DNA from: Phoebastria nigripes
Lineage: Eukaryota; Chordata; Aves; Procellariiformes; Diomedeidae
NCBI GenBank assembly: GCA_035582835.1
Contig: JAYKAV010000900.1
Span: forward strand, 1,072,069 to 1,136,068
DNA: 64,000 nucleotides
Reading direction: 5' to 3'
The position numbers and the translations under genes are program-made. The stretch's first letter is position 1. Each line of letters starts with the position of its first letter. Below are positions 1 through 14,666 of the stretch, piece by piece. The notes beneath the pieces were generated by a model. That model did no database searches. It was not told where the DNA came from and was given only the letters and a program-made list of their open reading frames with translations.

Positions 1-3000
1 TTACCCTCAGCTGAGTGACAGCTGAATGAAACTTGTGTTAAATTAGAAGCAGGCACTAAGATTTCTGAGCAGGCCACTCAGTGGCAAACAAATGAAGAGG
101 TTTTTCTGGGCTAGAGGGAGTGCTTCATCTAGTTCAGCCTCCTGCAGAACCTTCCCAAGCTCATTTGCTCCTGACTGTTCAGAGAGGATGATACGATGTC
201 CCTTCTCCTTTCTGTAAGGGAAATGAGTGGGGTTAAAAAAAGATCCAAGAGAAATGGGCTATTTCTGGCCAAAGAGCTTTAACGTGCTCTTTCAACGTGG
301 CAACCATAATTCCAGCCCTGTACAATTCCAGGTAAAAAATGTGCCCTTTTGTTTTGGAAATCTGTGCGATTTCCTTTCTTAAAAAGCNTATTTCCCTACT
401 TTTTATCAGAGACTTTTTGGGTTTTTTTGTGAGGTTAGTTTGAGGAGGGGGTTGCCTCTTGTTTCTTTATCATGTTTTTGGAACACAGAGGGTGTAAGCT
501 TTAATTTCAGTGTCAGTAGAGACAATGTTGTATTGAGTTACTATAAACATGTGTTGAATATGGTTTTAAGGCCTGCTTCAAACTCCTTTGATTTCACTAA
601 GCTTTGTTTCACACCTTTATCTCACTGCCTTCCCTCTGTTCACAAAACAAGGGAGGTCTCACTTCGTGTCTACTTCTGAGAGAGGGCTTGGCCCAATGTC
701 ACTGATAAATTTCTGATTTTAAGAGGCTTTTCAGAGCTTACGTACTGTTATGGTCAGGCCTACGTGAGACCGTATCGCATCAAGTGGAAGCGTAAAAGCT
801 AGCTTGGGCACTTAAAGCAGTACAGTCTTTTCAGTGTGGTTTTCTTGCCGAAGCCAAGTACCAGCTGCACGGATATTGGCTTGCAGTCACCACCCGAGTG
901 CAGCTGCACGGCTTGCTCGTTGAGTATAATTGCTCAGGTATCTTCACAGGGCACTGCATGGTGCCGTGTGCTTGCAGAGGTACAGCCTTTGTATCCATTA
1001 TGTTCAATGATTCCTAAGGCTTTAGGAGTCAAGATTTAAGGATTAAGATTTCCACCTCCCATCAGGGTGTTTTCTTAACCATTTTGTTTTTCATGTGTCC
1101 CAGTCACCTACACAGTAGCACACTTGCTTGGCATATACAATCTTCAGCTCTTTAACTTGGTTTCCTGGTTCAGGGAGCATTTTTCCTCATGAATTTTGAC
1201 ATGAATTTAATTGACCAAATTTCATGTTTCAAAACCAAAGATCTGTGAGACACATGCTTTAATCTTCCCAGTTCCTGTTTGAAACTATTTTTAGGGAGTT
1301 GCATAGTTTTCAGCTTTGGCCTTCCTGCAAGAATGTTTTCTGGGGCAGAGAAAGATTTTACAGCCTTGTGTACGATGTATGTTTGTGCCCCACTTCTTCG
1401 CTTCCAGAGCTATGAATTAAATCAACGCTTTTATTTTAGTGGTAGTCTTAACTGTCTCTGACTTAATTGTTTTCCCACTATTTTGTAGTGTTGTTAAGAA
1501 TGGGATTCAGCATTCCTTCTTAAAAGATTTGTGGGGGAGGAGGGGTTGCTTATTTGCAAACTGGGAACACAGAAAAACTTTAACAAGTTCAACACTGTAC
1601 TTCTGGCCCAGTTACAAAGGGACTCCCTAGGACAACTGCTGCCAGGGAGCTTTGTATCTGAATATTGGCTGCGTCATGAGCAATTTGATTCTTGTTAAAT
1701 TCAGGCACAAGGTAGGAACTCAGCCTTTTGATTATAGTTCTACTAGTGTCTAGTACCCAGGTGCTACCCAGACTTAGAAATGGAGAATCAACTTTTTAAG
1801 AATCTCAGCTGGAGGAGGCGCTCTGCCTGCAGGTAGTGCCGTGGGCTGCCTGCACCACCCTGCAATGCCCAAGACCAGGAGGAGCGAGGACCAAGATGGA
1901 TAGCGTTACATTAAATGCGGAGGTGCTTAGGGGTAAAGGAAAGAAGCCTGAATTTGATGTGAGAGGAAGCCAGTGGAGGAATTAATGTAACAAATAAACT
2001 GGGAGGTACTTTCAACATCTTAAATACAATTGAATGGAGAAAGACTGTAACGGCAGAAAAAAAGAGTTGAAGTGGGGTCCTCTGAGGTAGTCCTAAAAGC
2101 TTGTTTAGTGGAAGATGGCTTACGCACAGAAATTTTAAGGTTTTAGGAGATACAGAGGATGTAGTAGCCAAACTTCTCTGAAGCAATTTTGGGAAAGTCA
2201 CTGAGGATCCTGCTGTGAAGTTTCGGTCCTTGGGACTCCCTGGCTATGCGTAGATTGCCAAGATTACTTGGTGCAGTAGGGGAGGATCAGAAGATAAAAG
2301 CAGTTACTGCTGAGACTCATACATCTACACTATATGCAGCTTAAGACTACATACAGTGTGTTTCCTTGGATAAACGTCCCCACTGCATATGCAGTTTGAA
2401 GCAGGCCAAATAATTGGTTCAAACTCTTAATGTCTCTTTTAGAGGCTGGAGTATATTTGTCATGCAGCTGAGCCTCCAGTGTAGTTTCTTCCAAAATAAA
2501 CTTAATCCTTGTGTACCAAAACCACCTTGCAAACTGAACCAAGGTTCAGTAAGGGAGGATGATTGGGAATTCACTTCAGAACAGCACTACTGTCTCAAAC
2601 CAAAATGCTAATGGAGGCTAGGACTTGGACTATTCCTCCTCCATCCTCATTGTCACAGATCTTAGTAGCTGAAGACAAATTAAAGCAACCTCCTTCCCTC
2701 TTCCTCCCTCTTCAAAAAAAAAAAAAAAGGTAAAAAATAGGCAACCAAACACTAAGGGGAGATGAGTAAGTGGAAGAAAAGAAAGGGATAATTTTCAGTC
2801 GGTATAAATTGACAGAGCGCTACTGACTTAGGATAAAAACTCTGGAAAAATGTTACACACAACTGTTTCCAGATGTCACTCCCCATTAGTTCTCTTGCCA
2901 GATTGTGGATGCGATCTTTGTTTCTTAATGTGTCTTTGTGTTCAATGTTAGCACACCATTCAGACAAAGAAAAAAAAAAAGGTAGTTTGTGGAAAGCTTG

Positions 3001-6000
3001 CTTGTTGGGACAATATGCTTAATGTGTTCTATGTTCAGATGAGCACTTATTTATTATAAATGGAATGTATGTGAATTACTGTTATATGTTGATCTCATTG
3101 TGTCACTTTAGGTTTTGATTATTAATGAAATGCTAGTAAGTATCGCCTATGCACTATGCAGTGTTATTTGAATTATTCATGTGTGGCAAGTGGAGTTCTG
3201 CACTTTAAAATATTGCCTTGGCCTAATGTTTATATTTATTATGTGTTTTTTCTGCAATCAGAAATCTTTGTAGGGGAAAAAAATGTGTATTTGTTCACTG
3301 TACTGAACATTTTCAGTATTGTAAGTGGACTTCCTGTTAGAAAAAGGAACGTTAAAATGACCCTGTTTAAAAGTCTGTGCCTGATTATACACTCATGAAT
3401 TAAAAAATTATAATGGTTTTATGAAAGCCGACAGGAATAGTAATGTTTTAATTTAAATATATTTACAGAGAAATAGATTTTTTTTATTATTATTTTAATC
3501 GTGATTATGCAATGCAGATTAGCAAAAGGTAATAATTCTTGCTAAATATCTACTGTTCTGCTGAGCAAAGGAGAATGTAATTATTCTTGATTATACATTT
3601 AAAAAGAATACGCAAGTCTTGAAAAATAAAAAGCCCAAGTTCTTTCAAAGAACATCCCAGTTTTAAAAGGAAAAGATATTAACACCATTGCTCAGACAAG
3701 CTGTTTAAAAATATTGTTTTAAGCATTTTCAGGAACAATCTATAACAGATGATAAGGTGGACTGCTTTTAAAATACTGGATTTGTATGAATAAACTGTGC
3801 TGCCTTATCTGCTGCCGTGTGTGTAGCAGTGGTCAAATCAGCTCTAAAATGATAGTGTACACGTAGAAGGTATTTAAAAAAAAAGCCAAGGGATTTTGAA
3901 AATTTGAGAAAGGACTGGGGAAAAAAATGAATTTGAGAAGAGATTCGAAAAGGGTGGTAGCAGAATACAAAATAATGCAAAGTAGAAAGAAGCTAGATCA
4001 GAGGAACTCATAAAAACAAGATGACATGTCAGTGAAGTTTTAGGTGGGAAACGCTCAGAAAAGAAGATATGTTTTCAGCCAATGTTCTGCTAAAACACAG
4101 ACTTCATTCCTTCTGAAAGTCATTGAGGCCCAACAACTGAACCGATTTCCAAAGCAGTTACTTACATGCTTAATAATACAAGCCCAAATAATTATAGCTA
4201 ATCATAGCATAATTATATAACACTTTTCAACCTCTCAACCTCTACTTCAAGATTTAAATCAAAATTACCTGTAACAACTCCAGAAGAAACCTAATGCAAG
4301 GGCACGTTATGCTTTATCTCCATGTGTCCTATGAAACATTTGGCACTGGCTGGGTCAGAGACTGAGCTAGTCTGGTCCCAGGGAAGAATCTCTGCTCCTG
4401 CATGCCCCAAACGTCATTCCCCTGTCATGTGCCTGGTGGCACAGTGATGACTGAGTCCGACACAGGAGGACAAGCATCTGGTGTGACTAGTAACTGAAAA
4501 TAAGCTGTTTTAAAAATCAGATTGTTTTGAAGTTAAGCACAATGCAGAGAGCACAGCATGTTTTAAATTACACCAGCATATACCTAATAGTGAACTTCTA
4601 GGTACTAGGAACTTCGGCTTAAAGTTGGGGTTTTTTTAAGCCCTTGTACTATATGTGCAACAACTNGTGCTTCTCTCGGCAGAGAAGCCAGCAAATGACA
4701 TCTGCAAGGCTCTGTACAAAACCCAGTAACAACAGCAACAAAAACAGTTCTTGGGAAGCCAAAAGGACATCAGCAACATCAACAACGATCTGTTGTGTAA
4801 AGTTAATAGAACTGTTAGTTTTTCTCGAAAGGCTGAGCAATGTTTTTGGAGGGCAGTTTCCTGGAAATTTCAGTGGAAATTCTTTCTTGGAAAATGCCCT
4901 GAATCAGAGTGTGCTCCAAAACAATGAGGTCCCCTGTGGCTTCTGCGGAGGCAGTCACTTCTGTAGAAGTGAATGCGATAGTCATGCCTAGACTCACACT
5001 TCCTCCCCCGGTCAGGACTCAGAAGTGTGTATTCACTTTAATTCTGGCTTTAGTTTGTGGTTTCTCATACACTTGGTTTTAGTTTGAAAATAACTATGCT
5101 GAATGAGTGGAGTTGGGAGAAGGATAAGGCTAAAAGGCAATCTTACACCTGCCCACCTAACGCTTCAACTCAAAAGATTTGTACCATCAGGTAGATGTTA
5201 CTATGTTTGCACAGCTCTTAGACTCAGTGATTTGGCTTAATGACTTGAGTCTGCTGGTAAAAACTAAACCCAGCCAAGACCAGGACGTAAACTGTGAGCA
5301 GCTGACAAAAACATAAAAATGTTTTACCTTGATCTGCACTTAAGTCACCAAATGCTTTGCTTAGCCAAGTACTCCTAGGCGCATTTAGGTACAAAACCTC
5401 CCTGGAGATAAGCCTTCAGTAGAAGGGACCAGTGTTAGTGACAACTGAAGGCTTTGATCTCTGAGTCCTGTCTGGCCCTGTGGCTTTGGAGCTGGGTTCT
5501 ATGTTCCTTTAAGGGCTTTTGCCGATGAAGCTTTTAAAAAGCGGTTGCACATACTCCTTAGCTGAGGAAGTTTGCAGCCCTTGCTTCAAGACGAACCTTC
5601 TTTCGCCAAAGGAGAGTTCACATCTCACTGGAGTAAGCTTTTCTGATTACTGGTCCTTGGTTTTGTCTGCTTGTCGCCTGTTGTGCGTAGGCTCTGGTTC
5701 TTTTGTTTGTGAAAAATGCCTAACTGGAGTTAATGTTGTTGAATTTATCCTTCCTGTTGTACTCGCGTAGTTTCAAGGAAGAGCAATGCATTAGGAAAAA
5801 TGGTATATGCGATATCCACTCTTCTGCTTGGTTTTGATCATGCTAAATGGGAAGTCATGTACTGTTGAAACAAAATAAAGAGGCCTTGTGTTTACACCAA
5901 CCCTCATCTCCTTCTGTGTTTGACTTTGGAGGAGAGAGAGAAAGGTGGCAAGCTGCCTAATGAGGATTCACAGTGAAGACCATAACACAGAGAAGTGTTG

Positions 6001-9000
6001 GAGATGCACAGAACTTACCTGTTCCCTGGGAAACTCGGGCACACCCATCATTGGGATTTGCAAACTCTGCTTAGTATGCATAACGTTATTTTAGGGGATC
6101 TTTGTCCAGATTCAAAACTCTTACAGCTTTTTATGTATCTTTATTATCAGATTTGTTGGCTTGATAAATCAAAGCCAGTGCTTCAGTAACCTTTTTATTA
6201 TTTTGTATCCAAGTAGACTATCCTGAAATGCTTTCTTCTTGTGCTTGGCAGCAAGCATACCGAGTCACATCTCCTTTAATGTGATTTTCTTCACCTTCTT
6301 ACTTTTCAAAGCTTAGGCATAAAAATGTCCTCAGTCTAAGCAGCTCTGGAACTTACCATAAGTGGATTTCCTTAAAACAAAAACTACCATAGGAGGACCG
6401 CTGATTACACACTGAGGAATTGTATGCTGAAATTTTGAGGATTATGTGCAAGTTGTTACCAACTTATGCAAAATTATGTGCCCAAGAAATAAAGCTGTTC
6501 TGTATTTTCATCAACAAACTTATCAGCAGAAGTCATGCAAACTTACAGAGAAAAGACAAATGAAAGAAAACTTCTTTATAGACTACTGCTCTTAATAGAA
6601 GGGCCCATTTAGGCTTTCAGCATAGGAATTCTGCTACTTAACGTTTTATTTTGGAAAATAGCAGTAAGAAATGCTTTTGTGATGTTTTGCTAGAGTACTA
6701 TGTTGAGACTTACCTATTTAAAGCAGTATAAACCCCAGATGTGAGCACAGTTGTTACGGTATAGTGGGGTTGTGAGCCAGTTTGAACATTTGAGAGCCTT
6801 TGGGTATGTTGTCAGTAAATCTCAGGCTACAATTACCTGTTTCACTACAATGAGTTGATGTGGGCACAGTGTGCACAAGTGAACACAGAATTTGCAAGCT
6901 TAAAAAACAGCCATTGAATAATCATGAACACATTACCACTGTAATTTTCATCAGTCTTCTCCCGTGGCTATTAAGAAGAATACAAAGACTCTTCTTGGTT
7001 TGGGATCAGATACTGAATCATTTATAACTGAGCTTAATAGGTTTATAGTTCATGACTTAAGAGCATAGTTAAAATGCAAAACGAAGGTTGCTTGCCCTAT
7101 GCTTGTACTCTGTAATTAGCTGTCTTCCTTCNAAAGTAATGAGTTTGTGACTGCGTTCTTGCATTAATTCTGATTAAAACTGTCCTTTAGGAATTAAGCT
7201 AAAAATATGGCCAGAAATACCATGAAATCCAGATGAAATATGAGCGGTGCCTCTTCCTTTCATATTTTGTCCTAGACGTACCATCTCAAAATATAAAAGG
7301 TATTTTGCTTCTTAGAACATGGACGTATTAAAATGGTAGCTAAATTTTAATCTCAGCCCCCACTTAAACAAATCTCAATGTCCCAGCACACTGGTGAAGG
7401 TTCATAGCTGTAAGAAACCCAACTCCTCTGCTAATTCATACAGAATATCAATTCCAGCTAGCTGTGGGCAGCACTAATACTCATTGTATTAACTTGGTGC
7501 AGTAAAAATTGTTCCCTGAGCTTTTATTTTTGAGGAGGAGTCACCATTGTTGCATTTTTATGGCTTGTGAAACAGGAAACAGATGTGCCAAATGAGAACA
7601 GCGCTGTTTTGCAGCACATGCCAGCCTGCGCTGAGCAATCCTCCCTATGCCAGCTGAGGGGCTGCATATGTTGGGGACATTTCCAGCATTGTTATAGGAA
7701 GATTCACACGCTCCAAGGGATAATTGAGGGAAAAGAGAAAAATTTGAAGTATGTGCAGAAGATGCTGTTGCAGAAGGAGAGATTCACAGGTTCTTAAGCC
7801 TAAACCTATAAAGAAATGAACTGTTGCAATCCTCTGCTCTGGCCTCTCCAGGCCCTGATAGAGGGGTGGCTGAGGCATCCCATGAGGCTGTGCCTTCATC
7901 ATGTACCCACCTGTGGGGTTGAAAGTCTCAGTGAAAGCCAGGACATGCACAGAGCGCGTTGGAGTGACTAGGGCTAGAGTTGTTCCAGGCATAGTAGGTA
8001 AGAGCAGCATGACATCACGCACATGCTAAACACTCACCGACTCAGCTTATTACGGGGGCTTGTTCCCTCAAGTGCAGTGCTGTGCTGAACCCTGTGCTAA
8101 CAGTTTGGGAGGTTGCTTGGACACCCCATTGCTCAGCCAGCCTACATGAGCAGCCCAAACTCTCACCAGAGGCCTGTTGGAGAGCAGGGACCTGAGCACA
8201 GTTTCCCATACACCTTGGCTGGTGCCCCCATCACTAGGGCATCCTCACCTCAATGCCATCTCAGGCATCCTCACCTCAACACCATCTCAAACTGTCAAGA
8301 ATAAAATTAAATTCAAATTGCTATACTTGCAGTTCTTCTGATACAAAAGCCATCTTAAAGCAGTTCATGTGCACAGACAGCTTTTGGCTGCACCTCTGCC
8401 TCATTTGGGAGCTGCTGCTGCCCTGTAGCAGATGCCACATCTGGCTGTAGGTGCTGATGTGGGACTGAGACAAGGTGAGGCAGTGTGAGGTGGGACATGG
8501 CATGAGCAACCTTCATAAACCCCTGTACTTGAGGTTTTTTCTCTCTTTAAACAGAACAGTGGTTGGTAATATCACCCCTGCTTTGTAAAACCCATTGAGG
8601 AATTGCAGGGGAAAGGGAAAGGGAAGAAAATAAGAGAGAAAAAGGAAAGCAAGAACAAAAGAAATAATGAAAGGAAGAGCGGGAGGGGAAAAAATAGAAG
8701 AAACAAGCCTTTTCCTCCTGCTTTCCCCCACTGTATTTCCAAGGCTGTATCTTACAGAGGTGTTTTGGACCAGTGGGAGCAGCCCAGGGGTAGGGGCGGT
8801 GGGGGGCAGGCTGTGAGTGGAGGGTGGCACCTGCCTGCGCTGCTGTCCCCCTATTCCTGCACAGCCCCTCTGCCTCTTCTCCTAGAGCATGGCTCCTCAA
8901 GGCTGGGCTGCCAGGGCATCTACAGTCTTCCTAGTCCCCTGGCAAGCGACAGCCCTGTGATAGTGCCCCCTCAAAGTATCATGTGCCATCACCTTTCATG

Positions 9001-11380
9001 AGCATCTCCACACCTTCAAAGTACAGCGCATCACCCAGAGAAGCAACTGCTTGCAAGCAACATGCAGCCATTGCCCTACACGCTTACTGCCATTTCACAC
9101 TTTTGACTCCAGTGACATATAAACCTCGCATTAAAAAAGTCTGACCCATACAGATAGTTGGAGTAATAGCTGAAATCCAGGGTAGGCAAAGGTATGAGAG
9201 TCTTACGTGCTACGCTGTCTGACAGTTGTAGTACTTCTTTGAACAGTCCTCCAGCCTTCTTGCAGTGTTGAGATCTGCACTGGAAGAGAGGACACAACCT
9301 GCCCAGGAATCAGTTCTTTGATGTTTACGGCATGAAAATTGCATTTAAATTAAAACCACTACAACAACAACAACAAAAAAACCAGTAACGTGGATCCTCT
9401 ACGTTCTGTGGAGTTACCTGATGGTTATTGTCCAAAGAGCAGATGCTACACGGGCTGCAATGCTGAAGTGGATTTCTAAGAGGAAAACCAAGAGAGAAAT
9501 TTGATGCAAGCTAAGCGTGTGGAAATACGACCAGGTAGAGAATCTCCTTTGAAGAGACGTCACTGCTGGGCTGTCGCCTGCCCAGCCTCTAGTCCGCATG
9601 CTGGCAGACCTCCTGCTGNGTCTGCCTCTCCAAGGCTGGTGGGTCCTGTCACTGCCCAGGTGACAATGGTGTGCCCTCTGCGAGGAATGGACTGCTTTCT
9701 CCTTCTGTAAAGGGGAAGCTTAAGGAAGAAAACCAAAACCAGTACAAACGCTAGTTTTCCTCGTGGGAGGAAAGGTCAGCCAGCTCTTCTAGTCCTTTTA
9801 TTCAGTGCAACAGTGGTCTCCAAGAAGGGCTATTTTTATAGTAATGTTCCAGTATTTTTGCTCCCTTTTAACCCCAAACAAGAAAGATAAAGTCAAATAG
9901 GAAGAATGGATTACAACGGAATTTATTGTGTATATGCTTTTAGGAGCATTTTTAATCCCCACTTGAGTAAAGAGCATCTGTTGTTAATGCTGGCAGGGGT
10001 GGATTTTGTTTCTAGCCAGGTAAACTGTAATGAGAGATGCAAGTATTCAGGCACAACTGACTGTGCAGAAAGAGCAAGACACGCTATCGGCACAGTAAAA
10101 ACCAGAACTTTGTGAAACACAGGAAAGTAAATGGCGTTATCTCATTATCACATCACCTCATTAAACTGATGGGTGATTTCAGGTACAGAGGGCATGAAGG
10201 CAGCATGTAAACCACTGGGACAGTGGGGTCCAGGGCACCCTTCCCACTCCTTGCCTGAGCACAGGCTGGGCTTGGAGTTGCCTGAAATGATGGTGGGGAT
10301 TTGCAGTGGGAGCGCCCTCCGGGAAGATTGCACTGCAGAAATTGATCAGTTCCCCTCCAAACACGTGGCACCTATCCCTGGTTACCCTAAATATAAACAG
10401 CAAAGATGCGAAATGATTCTTCCTCATAGTCAGCAACATCAGCTCAGCTTTTCTCTGCAAAAAGAGCCAGGCAATTGCCCTGCTTGCAACATTCAGCATA
10501 GAGCTGCTTGTAAAATTGGATGTGAAATATTTCCTGGTGGAAAAATGTCTTTTGACAAAAGTGTTGTTTCCAATATTTCATCAATTCCAGTGGAATTTAA
10601 CCATCATTTAGGTAAAATGTTCTTCGGTAGGCATTTTTGCAACTGGCAAGATGTATCCAACATGGGCTTCAAGTGAAATAATTTATATCTCTGAGCAACC
10701 AAATGAGGTAAGCGCTCAGCTGAGAGATCACGGGAACAGTGGTTTTCTGTATCTCTGTGTCAGTCTGGAATCATTTTTCTGTGATGCTGAAAAACAGCTG
10801 CTCCTATAATTGGTTCATGAAGTGTCACTTCTAGGGTATCCACTAAATCCAGCTTAGGCTGTCAGCAGCAGAAAGTTGCTGCAAGCTAATGGTTGTTTAG
10901 TGGCCTCTGCTAACCGAAATGCAACTGAACAAAAAGAAAAAACATAGGAAAAAAAAAGAAGAAAGAAAGTAAATTTTCACCCATTGCAAATAGAATTGAT
11001 TTTCTCCTGGAAAATGTTATCTGTAAATCCTGCTGGGCATATTAGGCTGTGGTGGGACTAACTATGCATCAAAGTGGCTTGAACAACTCTCGCTCCTACA
11101 CAATACCTCTTCTGTGAATCCACAGAGGACTTCAGCCATCACACTGATGACCCTGGCCCTTCCATCTTCAGACCAAAAAAAACCCACCCCTTTCTCATTT
11201 ATTTAAAATAATCGATTTGGAAAAAACTACAGCAAAGGGGAGTGGGCCCAGAGCTGTTGACAGTGTTACGTTCTTCACGTGGAGAGCAGATATGTCCTCA
11301 ATGGCACACCCTCCACTGCTCACCACATCCGTCCTCCTGCAGGGATAACTGCGCTCTTCCTTATGCAAGGATGTAAAAGG
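1..11380. other. Intergenic DNA with no gene recognised
   Basis: No open frame here resembles a protein family I recognise, and none shows a convincing chain of acceptor, open frame and donor. The stretch is AT-rich with scattered A or T runs (for example about 2714-2728). AATAAA occurs on the plus strand near 5874 and 6486. Because GDA lies on this side of ZFAND5 in mammals, part of the leftmost few kilobases could be 3' UTR of a plus-strand gene, but no GDA coding exon is visible. The 167-codon plus-strand frame at 10173-10676 is open but matches nothing I know. Confidence 0.6.
8239..8290. repeat. 26-bp tandem duplication (two copies)
   Basis: A 26-bp unit beginning gcatcctcacctcaa occurs at 8239-8264 and again directly at 8265-8290. 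The copies differ at a few bases. This looks like a local replication-slippage duplication and not part of a larger array. Confidence 0.85.
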
Positions 11381-11710
11381 GACTGAGCTGGGTCAGACCA
11401 AAGGTTTATCTAGCACAATTGTCCTATTTCTAGCAAGGTTGATAAACACGGACGTGGGACGCAGCAAGAGCCTTCCCTTGTAGCTTCCCCTGCTTTCAGC
11501 CAACAAGTCAAAGAAGTTTAAAGCTAACATTGCAGCAGTGAAGTTTGATTTAGCTGCTTAGTTTGTCTAATCCCTTTCTGAAACATTTACATTTTTGCTC
11601 TCTGTAACACCCAGTGACTGTGAGTCATACCTGTTCATTATGTGTTGGGTGGCAGAATAATTTCTTCTGTTTGTTTTAAACTGGCTGCCTAAACACATCC
11701 CTGCTTGCCA
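11380..11710 (-). mobile_element. Degraded CR1-type LINE 3' end
   Basis: Read on the plus strand, the segment opens with the phrase ctgggtcagaccaaagg near 11388. Near its end (about 11650-11695) it has the block cttctgtttgttttaaac followed by tggctgcctaaa. Both are typical of the antisense reading of old sauropsid CR1 3' regions, so the element's sense strand is inferred to be minus. It is heavily diverged and no ORF2 part is attached. The edges are approximate and no target-site duplication was seen. The subfamily cannot be named by eye. Confidence 0.5.
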
Positions 11711-14612
11711 GACTGCAGGCTATAGTGAATAATACAGTGTCACCTTTTCCGTTAGCATCACTGTCCTTAAAATCGGTTTCAAGGAAAAGTAGGAATGTTT
11801 TGTGCTTCTTATCATTTTGGCTCGGATTTATCAAAAGGGTGTTTTCATATATTTATTTTGTGATTTGGTTCGACAGAGAAAGCTTAGGGCTGGACAGCAA
11901 ATTACACATGAAGTGGACTGGGCTGGTTTCACAGAAAGCATGGAGTAACAGCCAGTCCTACCTATCCCCCAAACAAAACAGACCGTTTCATAGACGTGGA
12001 AGCAGCAGAACATTTTGTACTTGTTGGGCAAGGGCCAAACAGCTTGGGATTTTCCTGCAGCCACAGAAATGTCTGATCTGTCTGTGCCAAGGCTGATAGA
12101 CATGTTGAGTTGGGCATTGCTGAAGGACAGCGTCAGAGTCAGGGTTGGCCAGACTTTAGAGAAAATATTGTACAGCTAACGTCCTTATCTTGATCCAAGA
12201 CTGATTAACAGTATCAAGTGTCCACAGTTTCTTCCTCCCTGTACAAATGTGGTGTGTGGGATGAGAGCCGCTGTGAAGAAGGCGGCAGTAACTGTATGCC
12301 AGGGCATAGAAAGAGGGGTGAGAGGCAAGAGGAGGATATTTCCTTCCTCTCCACTGGCCTTTATGTAAAACCTAACTCTTAGAAGAGATCTTCTCTGACA
12401 GAAAAGGAGTACAATAATAACATGGTTATTTTACCCTCCTAGTAAGGACATGGGAGGAACAGACACCATAGCTGGCAGCAGTGTCACCCTTCACAATTCC
12501 TTCCAGAGATGTTTTGTGAGTTCCTGCTGATGTGCAGTCTGTGAGCACTACCAAAACTTTATGTTCTGGGACAAGTTTAAAAATCTGCATCAAACTACAG
12601 ACATACTTGAGCTCCAACCCCAGCAAATTCAAAGTTAAAATAGCTTAACTGCAAATAGATGCACAAAGTGCAAAATATCCCTTTAGATGATTATTCATAC
12701 TCACTTCTGTTATTCCAATGAGTACTCAGAACAGTTACATTTTGTTTTCTAAATTGTTCTCCAAGTACAGTTGGGTAAACATTCAGATACCGTGGTGACA
12801 GATGTGGGACGGATGGATGAACTGCATGATATTAGTATATAGCAAGGATAAGCATTTGTAACTTGTTTTCTAAACCCAAGATTACCATGCAACCCCACAT
12901 TCTCATAGATGCAAAGACCACGAAAATTTCAGCTGGCCTTCTCTTGTGGAAGAAGGTTACAAAACCAAGGTCCTAGACATTACCAAAAATTACTTTGTAA
13001 TAACCACGACAGTCCTTTAATAAGACTTACTCATCCTTTTACACTAGAGGGCAAGAAAATCAGCATGGCTCCATTGCTTTTTCTGTCTTTGGCAGAGCCC
13101 AGGAAAGACCAGCTGGACGCTGCTGGTTCTCTGCCAAGAGAGGGGATATAATGATGTACATCTCCCTTGGCCTTGAGGATTCACCTGCCAGCTCTGCCCC
13201 TCTCTGGAGAAAAGAAAGCCACCGCTGGTGCTTGCAAAGGTCTAAGCAACCTGCTCTGATAGGCAGTGAAAGATTGCATCATATTGCTCCCCTCTGTAAT
13301 GTTCGTGCTGCTTTGGGAGAGTTAAACCTTTCTGCAGGCATAATTTTACCAACTACTTCCAGCCTCAACAGCATGGGAAGATGCTTATAAAGGGGACTCT
13401 TGCCTGTTCAGCAAAGAACGCTGCACCCTAGTTACTAATATCGTCTAAATAATTGCTTTGGGTGGTTCTGCTAGTTAGCCAGGCTTCTGAAGTATTAATT
13501 GTATATGTGATATTAGTGCTAAATGTACTGAACTGTCTTTTGCATTTGCTGAGATGGTGACTCACTGAGTTCACTAAATCTCTACATGTTTAACTCCAAA
13601 ATATGGGGGCTGAGCTAATGGATTTCAAAGAGGTATTTAATAAGCAGATTCCTCCACTACCCACACAAATGCATACTAATAATTAGACAAAATTAAGTAT
13701 GAGCATGATTTGTGTGGTGTCTCTCACTGGCACAAATAGCTCCCACACTCCCCTCTGCATTTCCCTTGGTCCATTTACTGTGCAGAGGGTGATCACCTTC
13801 AGGGAACCGTGGCCTTTTCAATACTAAAATAACAGTTGAACATGACACCAGAGGTTAAAATATTTGTTCACTGGACTTTTAGACTCCTATTTTAACATTT
13901 TACCATATCATCAGAAAAATAGAACAAATGCTCTTATTTATTGCTGCTTGCATGACAGATCACCTAAACGTGACATAAAATTCCTGGTTGCAAACCTCTA
14001 TAAAATCATAAAACAGATAGGGAAAAAAAGTACTCCCCCCTTTCCCTGCCAAGAAATAATTTCCTTTGCATTTTCCCTTATTTTTTTGTGGTGTTCCCCA
14101 TGCAGTTTGCATAGGCAGCCAGGAAAATCTTCACTGTAAAATCTCACAAGTCAAGTCAGATATAGACAAAATTCATGCGGAGGCCCTATAAAGGACAATC
14201 GCATATTGCAGAAATTCTGTCTTCATCACTTTTAAAGGAAAAACATCACTTTGAAAATCAAAAAAGGGACCTGAGACACAACACTCCCTCGCTGGAGCGA
14301 TCCACATGGCAGCTTGCAAGGCTTTGTGCGGGTTTTGGTGTGCCTTGCCTCTGAGCACAGGTAAAAGTGAGGTCAGCATCCCTCGGGGAAATTCAATCTT
14401 CCCTGGCACTTGCAGCGAGCGTGGGGGTATGAGACTGCTTGTGCTGGAGCAAATGCTGGTGGAGGGGATGCTGTCCTGCCCCCATGCAGGCTCAACTCTG
14501 CCTGGCCAACTTCAAGCATTTTCTCCACCTTTTAGTCACTTGCCCCAGCATCCTGGGAACCAGCAGAGGCAGCGCGATGGGCGTAAATGCTCACCCCCTT
14601 TGTGGTGCACCT

Positions 14613-14666
14613 GGCAGGGGCTGGTTTGGTCTAGGCAGGGGCTGGTTTGGTCTAGGCAGGGCCTGG
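14613..14666. repeat. 21-bp minisatellite, about 2.6 copies
   Basis: A 21-bp G-rich unit (ggcaggggctggtttggtct plus a) occurs at 14613-14633 and 14634-14654 with no mismatch. A partial third copy, ggcagggcctgg, follows from 14655. The open frames on both strands across this segment simply read through the repeat. Confidence 0.9.

Noticed and set aside
1..6500. GDA coding exons or 3' UTR expected from human synteny
   Set aside because: No coding segment resembling guanine deaminase was seen on either strand; AATAAA motifs alone are too common in AT-rich DNA.
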